The translations under genes and the position numbers were made by a program. Positions 37,500 through 45,329 of a stretch of DNA of 64,000 nt are shown here, piece by piece (the stretch's first letter is position 1; every line of letters begins with the position of its first letter). Source of the stretch: JALZMG01 sp963739975 (GTDB lineage: Bacteria > Actinomycetota > Acidimicrobiia > Acidimicrobiales > Ilumatobacteraceae); contig CAVUCK010000025.1 in the NCBI GenBank assembly GCA_963739975.1, positions 62,001-126,000 of the forward strand, written 5' to 3'. The notes below the pieces were generated by a model, which saw only the letters and a list, made by a program, of their open reading frames with translations, did not search any database and was not told the origin of the DNA.

Positions 37500-37583
37500 G
37501 GAGGTGCTCCGGCAAATGAACGGGGCTGCGCTCCGATCGGTGACGGCATCCGGCTTCGCGTCCGCACCGATCCGGCGGCCACG

Positions 37584-39392
37584 ATGGGGCTCGTGGACCA
37601 AGCTGTGACCTCGCCGTTCGACCCCGACGCCCTGCGCCAGCGCTACCGGGACGAACGGGCGAAGCGACTGCGACCCGATGGCAACGAGCAGTACCGGGAG
37701 GTCGTCGGGGCGCTGGCCCACTACGTCGACGACCCGTACGTCGACCCTGTCGATCGTGATCCCCTGTTCGACGAGGTCGATGTCGTCGTCATCGGAGGAG
37801 GGTTCGGCGGGCTGCTCGCCGGAGCCCGGCTGAAGCAGGCCGGCCTCGACGACGTGCGCGTCGTCGAGAAGGGCGGGGACTTCGGCGGCACGTGGTACTG
37901 GAACCGGTACCCGGGCGCCATGTGCGACGTCGAGTCCTACATCTACCTGCCGCTGCTGGAGGAGATCGGATACGTCCCGCGCGACAAGTACTCCAAGGCC
38001 GCCGAGATCCTCGAGCACAGCCGAGCGATCGGCCGCCACTTCGGGCTGTACGACGGCGCCCTCTTCCAGACCGAGGTCACCGAGCTGCGCTGGGACGAGG
38101 ACGCCCGGCGCTGGCTGGTGTCGACGAGCAAGGGCGACGAGCTGCGGGCGCGGTTCGTGTGCATGGCCAACGGGCCGCTGCACCGGCCGAAGCTGCCGGG
38201 GATCGACGGCGTCGAGGACTTCGCCGGGCACTCGTTCCACACCAGCCGCTGGGACTACGCCTACACCGGCGGCGACTCGGAGGGTGGGCTCGACGGGTTG
38301 CGCGGCAAGCGAGTCGGGATCATTGGCACGGGCGCCACAGCGGTGCAGTGCGTGCCCCACGTCGGCGCCGCCGCCGACCACCTCTACGTGTTCCAGCGCA
38401 CGCCGTCGTCGATCGACGTGCGGGCCAACCGGCCGACCGATCCGGCGTGGGCGGCGTCGCTCGAGCCCGGCTGGCAACAGCGACGGATGGAGAACTTCAA
38501 CAACCTCGTGACGGGGATCCCCGAGGCCGAGGACCTGGTCGACGACGGGTGGACCGACATCATCGGCAAGCTGCTGCTGCGGCTGCGCAACGCCGATCTC
38601 GAGGACCTCAGCCCAGGTGGCGTGGCGTCGGCCGTCGAGCTGGCCGACTTCGAGAAGATGGAGTCGATCCGGTCGCGCGTCGACACGATCGTCAACGACC
38701 CCACCGTGGCCGACTCGCTCAAGCCGTACTACCGGCAGTTCTGCAAGCGGCCGTGCTTCCACGACGAGTACCTCGACGCGTTCAACCGGCCGAACGTCAC
38801 GCTCGTCGACACGGACGGTCGCGGCGTCGACCGCCTCACCGAGCGCGGCGTCGTCGTGGGCGAGACCGAGTTCGAGCTCGACTGCCTGATCTACGCCACT
38901 GGCTTCGAGGTCGGCACGGACTACACGCGCCGTTCCGGCTACGAGGTGATCGGTCGGGACGGGGTGACGCTGAGCGGCAAGTGGCACGACGGCGTGTCCA
39001 CCTTCCACGGGCTGCACAGCCGCGGGTTCCCGAACCTGTTCATCTTCAGCCTCCACCAGTCCGGCTTCACCGTGAACTTCCCGCACGCCCTGGACGAGCA
39101 GAGCCGGCACACGGCCTACATCCTGCGCCACGCCGTCGACCACGAGATCGAGACCGTCGAGGCATCGCAGGAGGCCGAAGACGCCTGGGTGGCGACGATC
39201 CTCGAGCAGGCGCAGTTCAACCTCGACTTCCTCGAGTCCTGCACGCCCGGCTACTACAACAACGAGGGGCAGCCGAGCGAGCGGGCGATTCGCAACGGGT
39301 TCTACGGCGGCGGGTCCGTCGCCTTCTTCAAGGTCCTCGCCGACTGGCGGGCGGCGGGCGATCTCGCCGGGCTGGAGCTGACGCCGGCCTGA
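37584..39392 (+). CDS. Flavin-dependent Baeyer-Villiger type monooxygenase
   Basis: 602 aa from ATG 37584. FAD site G-G-G-F-G-G at about residue 73; F-G-G-T-W-Y-W-N-R-Y-P-G; the Baeyer-Villiger fingerprint F-A-G-H-S-F-H-T-S-R-W-D at about 214-225; NADPH site G-T-G-A-T-A at about 248; and a C-terminal Y-A-T-G-F motif. The sequence fits the cyclohexanone/steroid monooxygenase group, which inserts oxygen next to a ketone. An N-terminal extension (A-L-R-Q-R-Y-R-D-E-R-A-K-R-L) is usual in this subgroup. The upstream SDR could supply the ketone. An upstream in-frame start at 37479 would overlap the SDR start and is less likely. Confidence 0.9.
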   Translation: MGLVDQAVTSPFDPDALRQRYRDERAKRLRPDGNEQYREVVGALAHYVDDPYVDPVDRDPLFDEVDVVVIGGGFGGLLAGARLKQAGLDDVRVVEKGGDFGGTWYWNRYPGAMCDVESYIYLPLLEEIGYVPRDKYSKAAEILEHSRAIGRHFGLYDGALFQTEVTELRWDEDARRWLVSTSKGDELRARFVCMANGPLHRPKLPGIDGVEDFAGHSFHTSRWDYAYTGGDSEGGLDGLRGKRVGIIGTGATAVQCVPHVGAAADHLYVFQRTPSSIDVRANRPTDPAWAASLEPGWQQRRMENFNNLVTGIPEAEDLVDDGWTDIIGKLLLRLRNADLEDLSPGGVASAVELADFEKMESIRSRVDTIVNDPTVADSLKPYYRQFCKRPCFHDEYLDAFNRPNVTLVDTDGRGVDRLTERGVVVGETEFELDCLIYATGFEVGTDYTRRSGYEVIGRDGVTLSGKWHDGVSTFHGLHSRGFPNLFIFSLHQSGFTVNFPHALDEQSRHTAYILRHAVDHEIETVEASQEAEDAWVATILEQAQFNLDFLESCTPGYYNNEGQPSERAIRNGFYGGGSVAFFKVLADWRAAGDLAGLELTPA

Positions 39393-39398
39393 CGCCGC

Positions 39399-39770
39399 TC
39401 AGGGGCGGGCGGGCAGTTGCTGAACGGCCCACTCGTTGCCGTCTGGGTCGCGGAAACCGGTGAACCGCCCCCAGTCGAGGTCCACCACCTCGCCGGCGTC
39501 GACGCCCCGCTCGACGAGGAACGCCCGCGCCTTGTCAGCGTCGTCGACGACGACCTGCAGGCCCTTCATCGACCCCGGCTCACCGGCCACGATCCCCGTG
39601 CCGATGGCGATCGAGCAGGCCGAACCCGGCGGCGTGAGCTGGACGAACCGCAGCTCCTCGTTCACCTGCACGTCGTGGTCGGCGACGAATCCGCAGGCGT
39701 CGACGTAGAACGCCTTGGCCCGATCCACGTCGGACACGGGCACCATCACCAGCTCGAGCTTGAAGTCCAT
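39399..39770 (-). CDS. Glyoxalase/bleomycin-resistance fold protein
   Basis: 123 aa from ATG 39770, which has AAGGAGG 8 nt upstream; a longer start at 39806 is possible but lacks this. L-V-M-V-P-V-S-D-V-D-R-A-K-A-F-Y opens the first beta-alpha-beta unit, and G-F-R-D-P-D-G-N-E-W closes the second with the metal-side Glu. These VOC-fold proteins are mostly dioxygenases, isomerases or resistance proteins; function here is open. The stop codon lies 6 bp from that of the convergent monooxygenase gene. Confidence 0.85.
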   Translation of the reverse strand: MDFKLELVMVPVSDVDRAKAFYVDACGFVADHDVQVNEELRFVQLTPPGSACSIAIGTGIVAGEPGSMKGLQVVVDDADKARAFLVERGVDAGEVVDLDWGRFTGFRDPDGNEWAVQQLPARP

Positions 39771-39816
39771 CGTCACATCCTCCTTGGTCAGTGGTGGCAT
39801 CGTCACATCGAGAAGT

Positions 39817-39849
39817 GGTCACCCAACGTCCACTTCTGAAGTAGTGACC
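39817..39849. promoter_or_regulatory. Palindromic region between divergent genes
   Basis: GGTCAC (39817) and GTGACC (39844) are inverted around a shorter palindrome ACTTC-T-GAAGT. It sits between the glyoxalase-fold gene and the YibE/F-like gene and could be an operator for either. Confidence 0.4.
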
Positions 39850-39877
39850 TCAGTCGTCAGCCTCCACACTGTGCGGG

Positions 39878-41053
39878 GTGGACGGCGGACATGCCCATGG
39901 CCACGGGCTGTCGAGCAGCGACGAGTTCACCGGCCGCGACACGGCGCGGGTGCTGCGCATCATCACGATCGCCTGCGGGGTGCTCGTCGTGATGGCTGCC
40001 GCCGTGCTCTGGCCGTCGAGGACCCAGACGGCCGACCCGCTCGGTCTCCAGGCCGATCCCGTCGCCGCCCACGTGACCGCGGTCGACGAGCTGCCGTGCG
40101 CGGCCAACCCCGAGGAGCGCTGCGCCGTCGTATCGATCGAGGTGCGTGACGGACCGAACGCCGGCACCACCGCGTCCTTCGAGCAGAGCCTGAACACGAC
40201 GATCGGCGCCGGCGACGACATCACCGTGACCGCCGCCGACGTCGGTGGCGATGCCGGGACCGTGTACTCGTTCTTCGACTTCCAGCGGACGACGCCGCTC
40301 GTCGTGCTCGTCGTGCTGTTCGTGGCCGCCGTCGTCGCGCTCGGGAGGTGGCGCGGCGTCGGCGCGCTGGCCGGGCTGGCCGCCAGCCTCGTCGTCATCG
40401 TCTGGTTCGCCCTCCCGTCGCTCGTCGACGGCAACAACGCCGTGGCCGTCGCCCTCGTCACGTCCGGGGCGATCGCCATCCTCGCCCTGTATCTGGCCCA
40501 CGGGTTCGGGCCGGCCACCGACGTGGCCCTGCTGTCCACGCTGGCCAGCCTGGCCCTGACCGGCGCCCTGGCGTGGATCTTCGTCGAGGTCGCCAACTTC
40601 ACGGGCTTCACCGACGACGCCACGTTCGTGCTGCAGACCCTCGGCACCGGCATCGATCCGCGCGGGATCCTGCTCGCCGGCATCGTCATCGGTTCGCTCG
40701 GTGTCCTCGACGACGTGACCGTGACGCAGGTCTCGGCGGTCTGGGAGCTCCATCACGCCCGGCCCGACGCGCCGCGCCGCGAGCTGTTCACGCGGGCACT
40801 GACGATCGGGCGTGACCACATCTCGTCCACCGTCAACACGCTCTTCCTGGCCTACGCCGGGGCCGCGCTGCCGTTGCTGCTGTTGTTCAGCGGGCTCGGG
40901 GAATCGGTCGGCGGCGTCGCCACGCGAGAGATCGTCGCCACCGAGATCGTGCGGGCGCTCGTCGGCTCGATCGGCCTGGTCGCGTCGGTGCCGATCAGCA
41001 CGGCGCTGGCCGTGCGCATCGTCACCACGTCGGCCGCCAGGGCCCGACGCTGA
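39878..41053 (+). CDS. YibE/F-like polytopic membrane protein
   Basis: 391 aa from a GTG start. A His-rich N-terminus (G-G-H-A-H-G-H-G) is followed by one membrane helix, an extracellular beta-rich domain with a Cys pair (C-A-A-N-P-E-E-R-C), and then about seven helices. G-S-L-G-V-L-D-D-V-T-V-T-Q and the F-F-D-F-Q-R motif are typical of the YibE/F family, whose role is not firmly known. It is the first gene of a same-strand run of five and ends 20 bp before the FAD enzyme. Confidence 0.82.
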   Translation: MDGGHAHGHGLSSSDEFTGRDTARVLRIITIACGVLVVMAAAVLWPSRTQTADPLGLQADPVAAHVTAVDELPCAANPEERCAVVSIEVRDGPNAGTTASFEQSLNTTIGAGDDITVTAADVGGDAGTVYSFFDFQRTTPLVVLVVLFVAAVVALGRWRGVGALAGLAASLVVIVWFALPSLVDGNNAVAVALVTSGAIAILALYLAHGFGPATDVALLSTLASLALTGALAWIFVEVANFTGFTDDATFVLQTLGTGIDPRGILLAGIVIGSLGVLDDVTVTQVSAVWELHHARPDAPRRELFTRALTIGRDHISSTVNTLFLAYAGAALPLLLLFSGLGESVGGVATREIVATEIVRALVGSIGLVASVPISTALAVRIVTTSAARARR

Positions 41054-41060
41054 CGCCGCC

Positions 41061-41066
41061 TACGGT
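41061..41066 (+). promoter_or_regulatory. -10 box (TACGGT) of FAD oxidoreductase gene
   Basis: TACGGT, 7 nt before the ATG at 41074. It indicates an internal promoter within the run of five genes. Confidence 0.5.
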
Positions 41067-41073
41067 GCCGCAG

Positions 41074-42546
41074 ATGCCGGACGGGACGGAGCGCGCCGAC
41101 CTCGTCATCGTCGGCTTCGGATCAGGCGGGATGACCGCCGCCGAGTTCGCCGCCAAGCTGGGCAAGCGGGTCGTGATCGTCGAACGGGACCGTGTCGGCG
41201 GCGACTGCCTGTGGACCGGGTGCGTGCCGTCGAAGGCGTTGATCGCATCAGCGCGCGTCGCCTACCAGCTGCGCCACGCCGACAGCTTCGGGCTCCCGCC
41301 GAGCGACGCGCCGATCGACCTGGCCGCGGTCTGGCGCCGCGTGCGGGCCGTGCGTGACGAGATCGCCAGCGGGGATGACGACCCCGAACGGTTCCGTCGG
41401 CTCGGGATCGACGTCGCGCTGGGTGAAGCCCGGCTGACGGGGGCTCACGAGGTCACCATCACCAGTGCCGATGGGTCGGCGCGCGTCGTCGAGGCGCCGA
41501 CCATCCTGCTGTGCACGGGGAGCCGCCCGACCGTGCCCGACGTGCCGGGCCTGGACGCAGCCGGCTACCTGACCAGCGAGTCGATCTTCGAGCTCGACGT
41601 CGTCCCCGGCCGGCTCGTTTTCATCGGTGGCGGACCGATCGCCATCGAGCTGGCCCAGGCCTGCCGGCGACTCGGCATCGAGGTGACCGTGCTGCAGCGG
41701 GCGGCGACGATCCTGCCGCGCGACGAGCCGGAGCTCGTCAGCCTGCTGCGCCGGCGGCTCGACAGCGAGGGTGTCGTCGTCAACACCGGTGTCGAGGTGA
41801 TCCGGGTCGAGCCCGGTCCCGTCGGAGCCGCTTCGATCGTGATCGGCACGGTCGGCGGCCGCGAGGAGCGTTGGCCGACCGACGCGATCGTCGTCGCCGC
41901 CGGGCGGACGCCGAACGTGGAGGCGCTCGGCCTGGAGGCCGTCGGCGTGGCGACCGACGACCACGGAGTCGTCGTGGACGACCGGATGCGCTCGAGCGTG
42001 CCGTCGATCTACGCCGCTGGCGACGTCGCCGGACGTCAGCTGTTCACCCATGCCGCGGCGTACCAGGCGGTGCGGGCGCTGCGCGACGCCTGGTACCCGG
42101 GCAAGGGGACGGCCGCCGCGCTGATCCCGTGGGCGACGTTCACCGACCCCGAGCTGGCCCACGCCGGGCTGACGGCGGCCGAAGCCGCCGCCCAGTACGG
42201 CGAAGATGGCGTGGCCGTGCACCGCTGGTCCCTGGACCACAACGACCGGGCGCACGCCGACGGGTCGACAGGGGCGATCGTGCTCGTCGAGCAGCGCCGC
42301 CGCACCGGGCGCCGGCTGGTCGGGGCGCACGTGCTGGCCGAGTCGGCCGGAGAACTGATCGGCGAGCTGACCCTGGCCATCGAGCAGGAACGCTCGGTCA
42401 CCCAGCTCGGCAGCCTGGTGCACGTCTACCCGACCATCGCCACGAGCATCCAGCAGATCGGCGGCGCAGCGGCCACCGAGGCGGCGATTCGTTACCGTTG
42501 GCTGATGAAGGCGACCAGCGCCGGGCGGGCCAGGAGCGGACGATGA
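41074..42546 (+). CDS. FAD-dependent pyridine nucleotide-disulfide oxidoreductase
   Basis: 490 aa from ATG 41074. FAD site G-F-G-S-G-G-M-T-A-A-E; redox-active disulfide G-G-D-C-L-W-T-G-C-V-P-S-K-A-L; NAD(P) site G-G-G-P-I-A-I-E-L; second FAD motif Y-A-A-G-D-V-A. A C-terminal dimerisation domain follows with H-V-Y-P-T-I. The disulfide and overall length place it with mercuric-reductase-like and dihydrolipoamide-dehydrogenase-like enzymes. The C-terminal Cys pair of true mercuric reductases is absent, so MerA function is unlikely. Its TGA overlaps the next gene's ATG (ATGA). Confidence 0.9.
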   Translation: MPDGTERADLVIVGFGSGGMTAAEFAAKLGKRVVIVERDRVGGDCLWTGCVPSKALIASARVAYQLRHADSFGLPPSDAPIDLAAVWRRVRAVRDEIASGDDDPERFRRLGIDVALGEARLTGAHEVTITSADGSARVVEAPTILLCTGSRPTVPDVPGLDAAGYLTSESIFELDVVPGRLVFIGGGPIAIELAQACRRLGIEVTVLQRAATILPRDEPELVSLLRRRLDSEGVVVNTGVEVIRVEPGPVGAASIVIGTVGGREERWPTDAIVVAAGRTPNVEALGLEAVGVATDDHGVVVDDRMRSSVPSIYAAGDVAGRQLFTHAAAYQAVRALRDAWYPGKGTAAALIPWATFTDPELAHAGLTAAEAAAQYGEDGVAVHRWSLDHNDRAHADGSTGAIVLVEQRRRTGRRLVGAHVLAESAGELIGELTLAIEQERSVTQLGSLVHVYPTIATSIQQIGGAAATEAAIRYRWLMKATSAGRARSGR

Positions 42547-43028
42547 CCCGACAGCGCCTGTCCAACGAGCGGTGGGGCTTCAGCTCCAACTGCTTCGTGT
42601 GCGAGCCGACGAACACCGCCGGTCTGCGCCAGGCGTTCTTCCACGACACCGATGCCGGCATCGTCGTCGCCGACCTCGAGCTCGGTCCAGAGCACTCGGG
42701 CGCCCCGACCTACGTCCACGGCGGTGTCCAACTGGCCCTGCTCGACGAGGCGATGGCGTGGGCGGCGATCGCCGTCGCCGAGCGGTTCGCCGTGACGGCG
42801 ACGTTCCGGTCCGAGTTCCACCACCCGATCCGCGTTGGGAAGCGGTACCGCTTGGAGGCCGAGGTGGTCGAGCGCACGGGCACCGCGCTGGAGGCGGTGG
42901 CGCGCATCGTCGACGACCGCCAGCGCGTCCGCACGTCGGCGGCGGCGACCCTCGTCGTGCTCTCGGCCGCCCAGGCCGTCGACGCCGGCGCGCCGACCGA
43001 CGAATCGACCAGCGGCTTCGTCCGTTGA
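42543..43028 (+). CDS. Hotdog-fold thioesterase (PaaI-like)
   Basis: 161 aa, overlapping the previous gene by 4 bp. C-F-V-C-E-P-T-N near the N-terminus and the hotdog motif H-G-G-V-Q-L-A-L-L-D-E-A-M, with Asp/Glu in the catalytic helix, are typical of PaaI/4HBT thioesterases, which hydrolyse acyl-CoA esters. The R-V-G-K-R-Y-R strand follows. Its position between an FAD enzyme and PlsY suggests acyl-chain handling. Confidence 0.85.
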   Translation: MTRQRLSNERWGFSSNCFVCEPTNTAGLRQAFFHDTDAGIVVADLELGPEHSGAPTYVHGGVQLALLDEAMAWAAIAVAERFAVTATFRSEFHHPIRVGKRYRLEAEVVERTGTALEAVARIVDDRQRVRTSAAATLVVLSAAQAVDAGAPTDESTSGFVR

Positions 43029-43648
43029 CGGGCCGACTAGCGCTGCTCGCGGCGGCGAAGGCGGGGTACCTGGCGGGCACGATCCCGTCGGCCGACATCG
43101 CCAGCCGCGTGGCCGCCCGCACGTCGGGTCGCGCCGTGGACCTGCGGACGGCAGGGAGCGCAAACCCCGGCGCGCTCAACGCCGCCCAACAGCTCGGCAC
43201 CCGGTGGGGCATCGCCGTCCTCGTCGCCGACGCCGGCAAAGGGGCGCTCGGGGCATGGGTGGGCCGACGGATCGCCGGGACCGCTGGCGCCTACCTCGGG
43301 GCCACGGTGGCGATCGCCGGTCACATCTTCCCGGTGTGGACCGGGTTCCGTGGCGGCAAGGGCGTGGCCACCTCGGCGGGCGCCTGCCTGGCCGTGTTCC
43401 CGGCCTATTTCCCGCTCGATGCCGCCGTGGCCGCTGTCGGTGCGGCCGGGACGCACGACCCGGAGACGGCGACGCGCATCTCGTCGGCGGTGTGGGTGGC
43501 CAGCGCCCTGCTCTGGTGGCGCCGGCGGTGGCCGAACCTGTGGGGTCCGCCGCCGACGGCCGGGCTACCGCTGTTCGCCGCGACCGGCGCCGGGATGATC
43601 CTCGGCAAGTTCGCCATGGCGCGGCGGGCGAGCGGGCGGGCCGCATGA
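43025..43648 (+). CDS. plsY: Glycerol-3-phosphate acyltransferase PlsY
   Basis: 207 aa; starts with TTG at 43025, overlapping the upstream stop as TTGA. Several membrane helices. The conserved PlsY loops are present: G-S-A-N-P-G-A-L-N (variant of G-S-G-N-x-G-x-T-N) and G-H-I-F-P-V-W-T-G-F-R-G-G-K-G-V-A-T. PlsY moves an acyl group from acyl-phosphate to glycerol 3-phosphate, the first step of phospholipid synthesis. Replacement of the usual T-N by L-N is a small deviation. Tight coupling to a thioesterase and a DegV fatty-acid-binding protein supports a lipid role. Confidence 0.85.
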   Translation: MTGRLALLAAAKAGYLAGTIPSADIASRVAARTSGRAVDLRTAGSANPGALNAAQQLGTRWGIAVLVADAGKGALGAWVGRRIAGTAGAYLGATVAIAGHIFPVWTGFRGGKGVATSAGACLAVFPAYFPLDAAVAAVGAAGTHDPETATRISSAVWVASALLWWRRRWPNLWGPPPTAGLPLFAATGAGMILGKFAMARRASGRAA

Positions 43649-44457
43649 CGGTGCAGTTGGTCACCGACTCGAACACGATGATCCCGCTCCCGCTGGCGCA
43701 TCGGCTCGGGATCGTCGTCGTGCCGTTGAGCGTGACCATCGGTGGCGACGAGGTCGCCGAGGACGAGACGCTCGACCTCGGCGCGGCCTACCGGCGCCTG
43801 CGGGCGGGCGAGGCAGCCACGACCAGCGCGCCGTCGCCGGGTTCGTTCGCCGCCGTGTACGCCCAGCTGGCCGGCGACCCGATCGTGTCGATCCACATCG
43901 GCGCCAACTACTCGGGGACGTTCAACGCCGCTCGCCTGGGGGCCGAACTGGCGGGTGTCGAGGTGCGGTTGGTCGACACGGCCACTGCCTCGTTCCTGGC
44001 CGGGATGTGCGTGCTCGCCGCCGCCGATGTCGCCGCGGACGGCGGCAACGTCGACGCCGTCGTGGCTCGGGCCGAGCAGACCGCAGCCGACGTGGCCAGC
44101 GTGTTCACGATCGCCGAGCTCGCCCGGGCGGCCACCGGAGGTCGGCTCGGCATGACCGCAGGCGGCCAGGCCGACGGCACGCCGGTGCTGCTGATGCGGG
44201 GCGCCGACATCTCGGCTATTGGGACCGCACCGACGGCCGACGCCGCGGCGGACGCCATGTTCGAGTACGTGGCGGCGATCGAGGGCGGGCTGCGGCTCGG
44301 CGTCGGCGACGCCGATGCCGGCCCGGTCGTCGACGAGCTGGTCGCGCGGCTGCGAGCGGCGCGCCCCGACGACGAGTTGATCCGCTACGCCGTCGGCCCG
44401 ACCGTCGCCGCCCACGCCGGCATGGGAACGTTCGGCATCGTCTTCGCGCCGCGCTGA
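43645..44457 (+). CDS. DegV family fatty-acid-binding protein
   Basis: 270 aa; ATG overlaps the PlsY stop (ATGA). V-T-D-S-N-T-M-I-P near the N-terminus and V-P-L-S-V-T-I-G-G match DegV/FakB. T-T-S-A-P-S-P-G-S-F and I-H-I-G-A-N-Y-S-G-T-F-N-A-A contain the Ser/Thr that bind the carboxylate of a fatty acid. FakB proteins hand a fatty acid to the kinase FakA to make acyl-phosphate, the substrate of PlsY. The direct plsY-degV overlap fits this; no fakA is in the window. Confidence 0.88.
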   Translation: MTVQLVTDSNTMIPLPLAHRLGIVVVPLSVTIGGDEVAEDETLDLGAAYRRLRAGEAATTSAPSPGSFAAVYAQLAGDPIVSIHIGANYSGTFNAARLGAELAGVEVRLVDTATASFLAGMCVLAAADVAADGGNVDAVVARAEQTAADVASVFTIAELARAATGGRLGMTAGGQADGTPVLLMRGADISAIGTAPTADAAADAMFEYVAAIEGGLRLGVGDADAGPVVDELVARLRAARPDDELIRYAVGPTVAAHAGMGTFGIVFAPR

Positions 44458-44461
44458 CCCT

Positions 44462-44540
44462 CCATCTGGGCGCGGACGTTCTCAAACCCCGTTCTGGGCG
44501 CGGACGTTCTCGAAGTTGAGAATCGGCGCGCCCAGATGGC
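44462..44540. terminator. Repeat-family hairpin between convergent genes (copy 2)
   Basis: Two direct copies of CTGGGCGCGGACGTTCTC (44466 and 44494) and one inverted copy (44518-44535). CCATCTGGGCGCG at 44462 pairs perfectly over 13 bp with CGCGCCCAGATGG ending at 44540, so the single 3' arm can pair with either 5' copy. It lies between the convergent degV and MaoC-like genes and belongs to the same family as the element at 27.8 kb. Confidence 0.7.
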
Positions 44541-44546
44541 GGCGGT

Positions 44547-45329
44547 TCAGTCCACTGGGTGGCGCGGCGTGTGGATCGCCGTGTGGGTGACCCGCTGCAC
44601 CGGCCGATCTCCGTCCGCGTCGACGGCCACGTCGAGAACGACGAAGCGGTGGCCCTTGCGCTCGTACTCGTCGAGCACGATCGCCCGCACGTCGACCGCC
44701 TCGCCGTCGTGCACGAGACCGAGCTGCGCCACCTTCGAGCCGACGTGGATCCACGGACCGAGCGCGACGTTGCGCACCAGGATGGCGTTGGCGAACCGCA
44801 GCAGCCACGCCGGGTGAGCGACCGCGGACGCGGCGTAGACGGGCTGCGCCTCCCGCACATCGGCCAGGTACGTGTCCGCCCGCGGCGCGTCGAACGCCTC
44901 GTGCAGGGAGCCGAGCACCGTGCCCGATCGCAGTGAGTCGGCCGAGGCCGCCGGGCGGTGTGTGGGGAGCGCCGCCCACGGGACCGGTGGGCGGACCCCG
45001 GCTGGCGCACCGAGACCGGCCTGCCCGGTGGCGCAGACCGCGCCGGTCGGATCGCGCAGCGTCAGGTCGAGACGGTCGTCGACCTCGACGGCGGCGACGG
45101 TCACCTCGTCGCCGTCGTAGACCGGCGTGGCGAAGCGGGCGGTGATCCATCCCCCGGCGAGCCAGTCCAGCCCCCACTGCGCAACCGGGGCCTGGGTGAG
45201 GTAGGCGAACACGTCGACGCCCGGCACCAACCCGCCGCGGAACCCATAGCTGCGGGCGACGGCGTCGTCGTGGATCTTGTTCGTCGAGGCCGTCGCCGTG
45301 TTGTACGCGTCGACGCGGTAGGTGATCAA
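44547..45329 (-). CDS. MaoC-like hotdog protein
   Basis: 260 aa starting with TTG 45329, which overlaps the upstream stop as TTGA. N-half: H-D-D-A-V-A-R-S-Y-G-F-R-G-G-L-V-P-G-V-D-V resembles the MaoC hydratase motif, and F-A-T-P-V-Y-D-G-D-E-V follows. The C-half begins with H-P-A-W-L-L-R-F-A-N and could be a second hotdog. MaoC-like proteins hydrate enoyl thioesters. The classical D-x4-H pair is not obvious, so catalysis is uncertain. Coupled translation with the AGPS-like enzyme suggests a joint pathway. Confidence 0.72.
   Translation of the reverse strand: MITYRVDAYNTATASTNKIHDDAVARSYGFRGGLVPGVDVFAYLTQAPVAQWGLDWLAGGWITARFATPVYDGDEVTVAAVEVDDRLDLTLRDPTGAVCATGQAGLGAPAGVRPPVPWAALPTHRPAASADSLRSGTVLGSLHEAFDAPRADTYLADVREAQPVYAASAVAHPAWLLRFANAILVRNVALGPWIHVGSKVAQLGLVHDGEAVDVRAIVLDEYERKGHRFVVLDVAVDADGDRPVQRVTHTAIHTPRHPVD

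Noticed and set aside
41074..42546. Mercuric reductase
   Set aside because: The active disulfide is present, but the C-terminal Cys pair and any mer genes are absent.
44561..45120. Plus-strand frames inside the MaoC-like gene
   Set aside because: Their products are Arg/Asp-rich shadows; the minus-strand frame has hotdog motifs and a coupled start.
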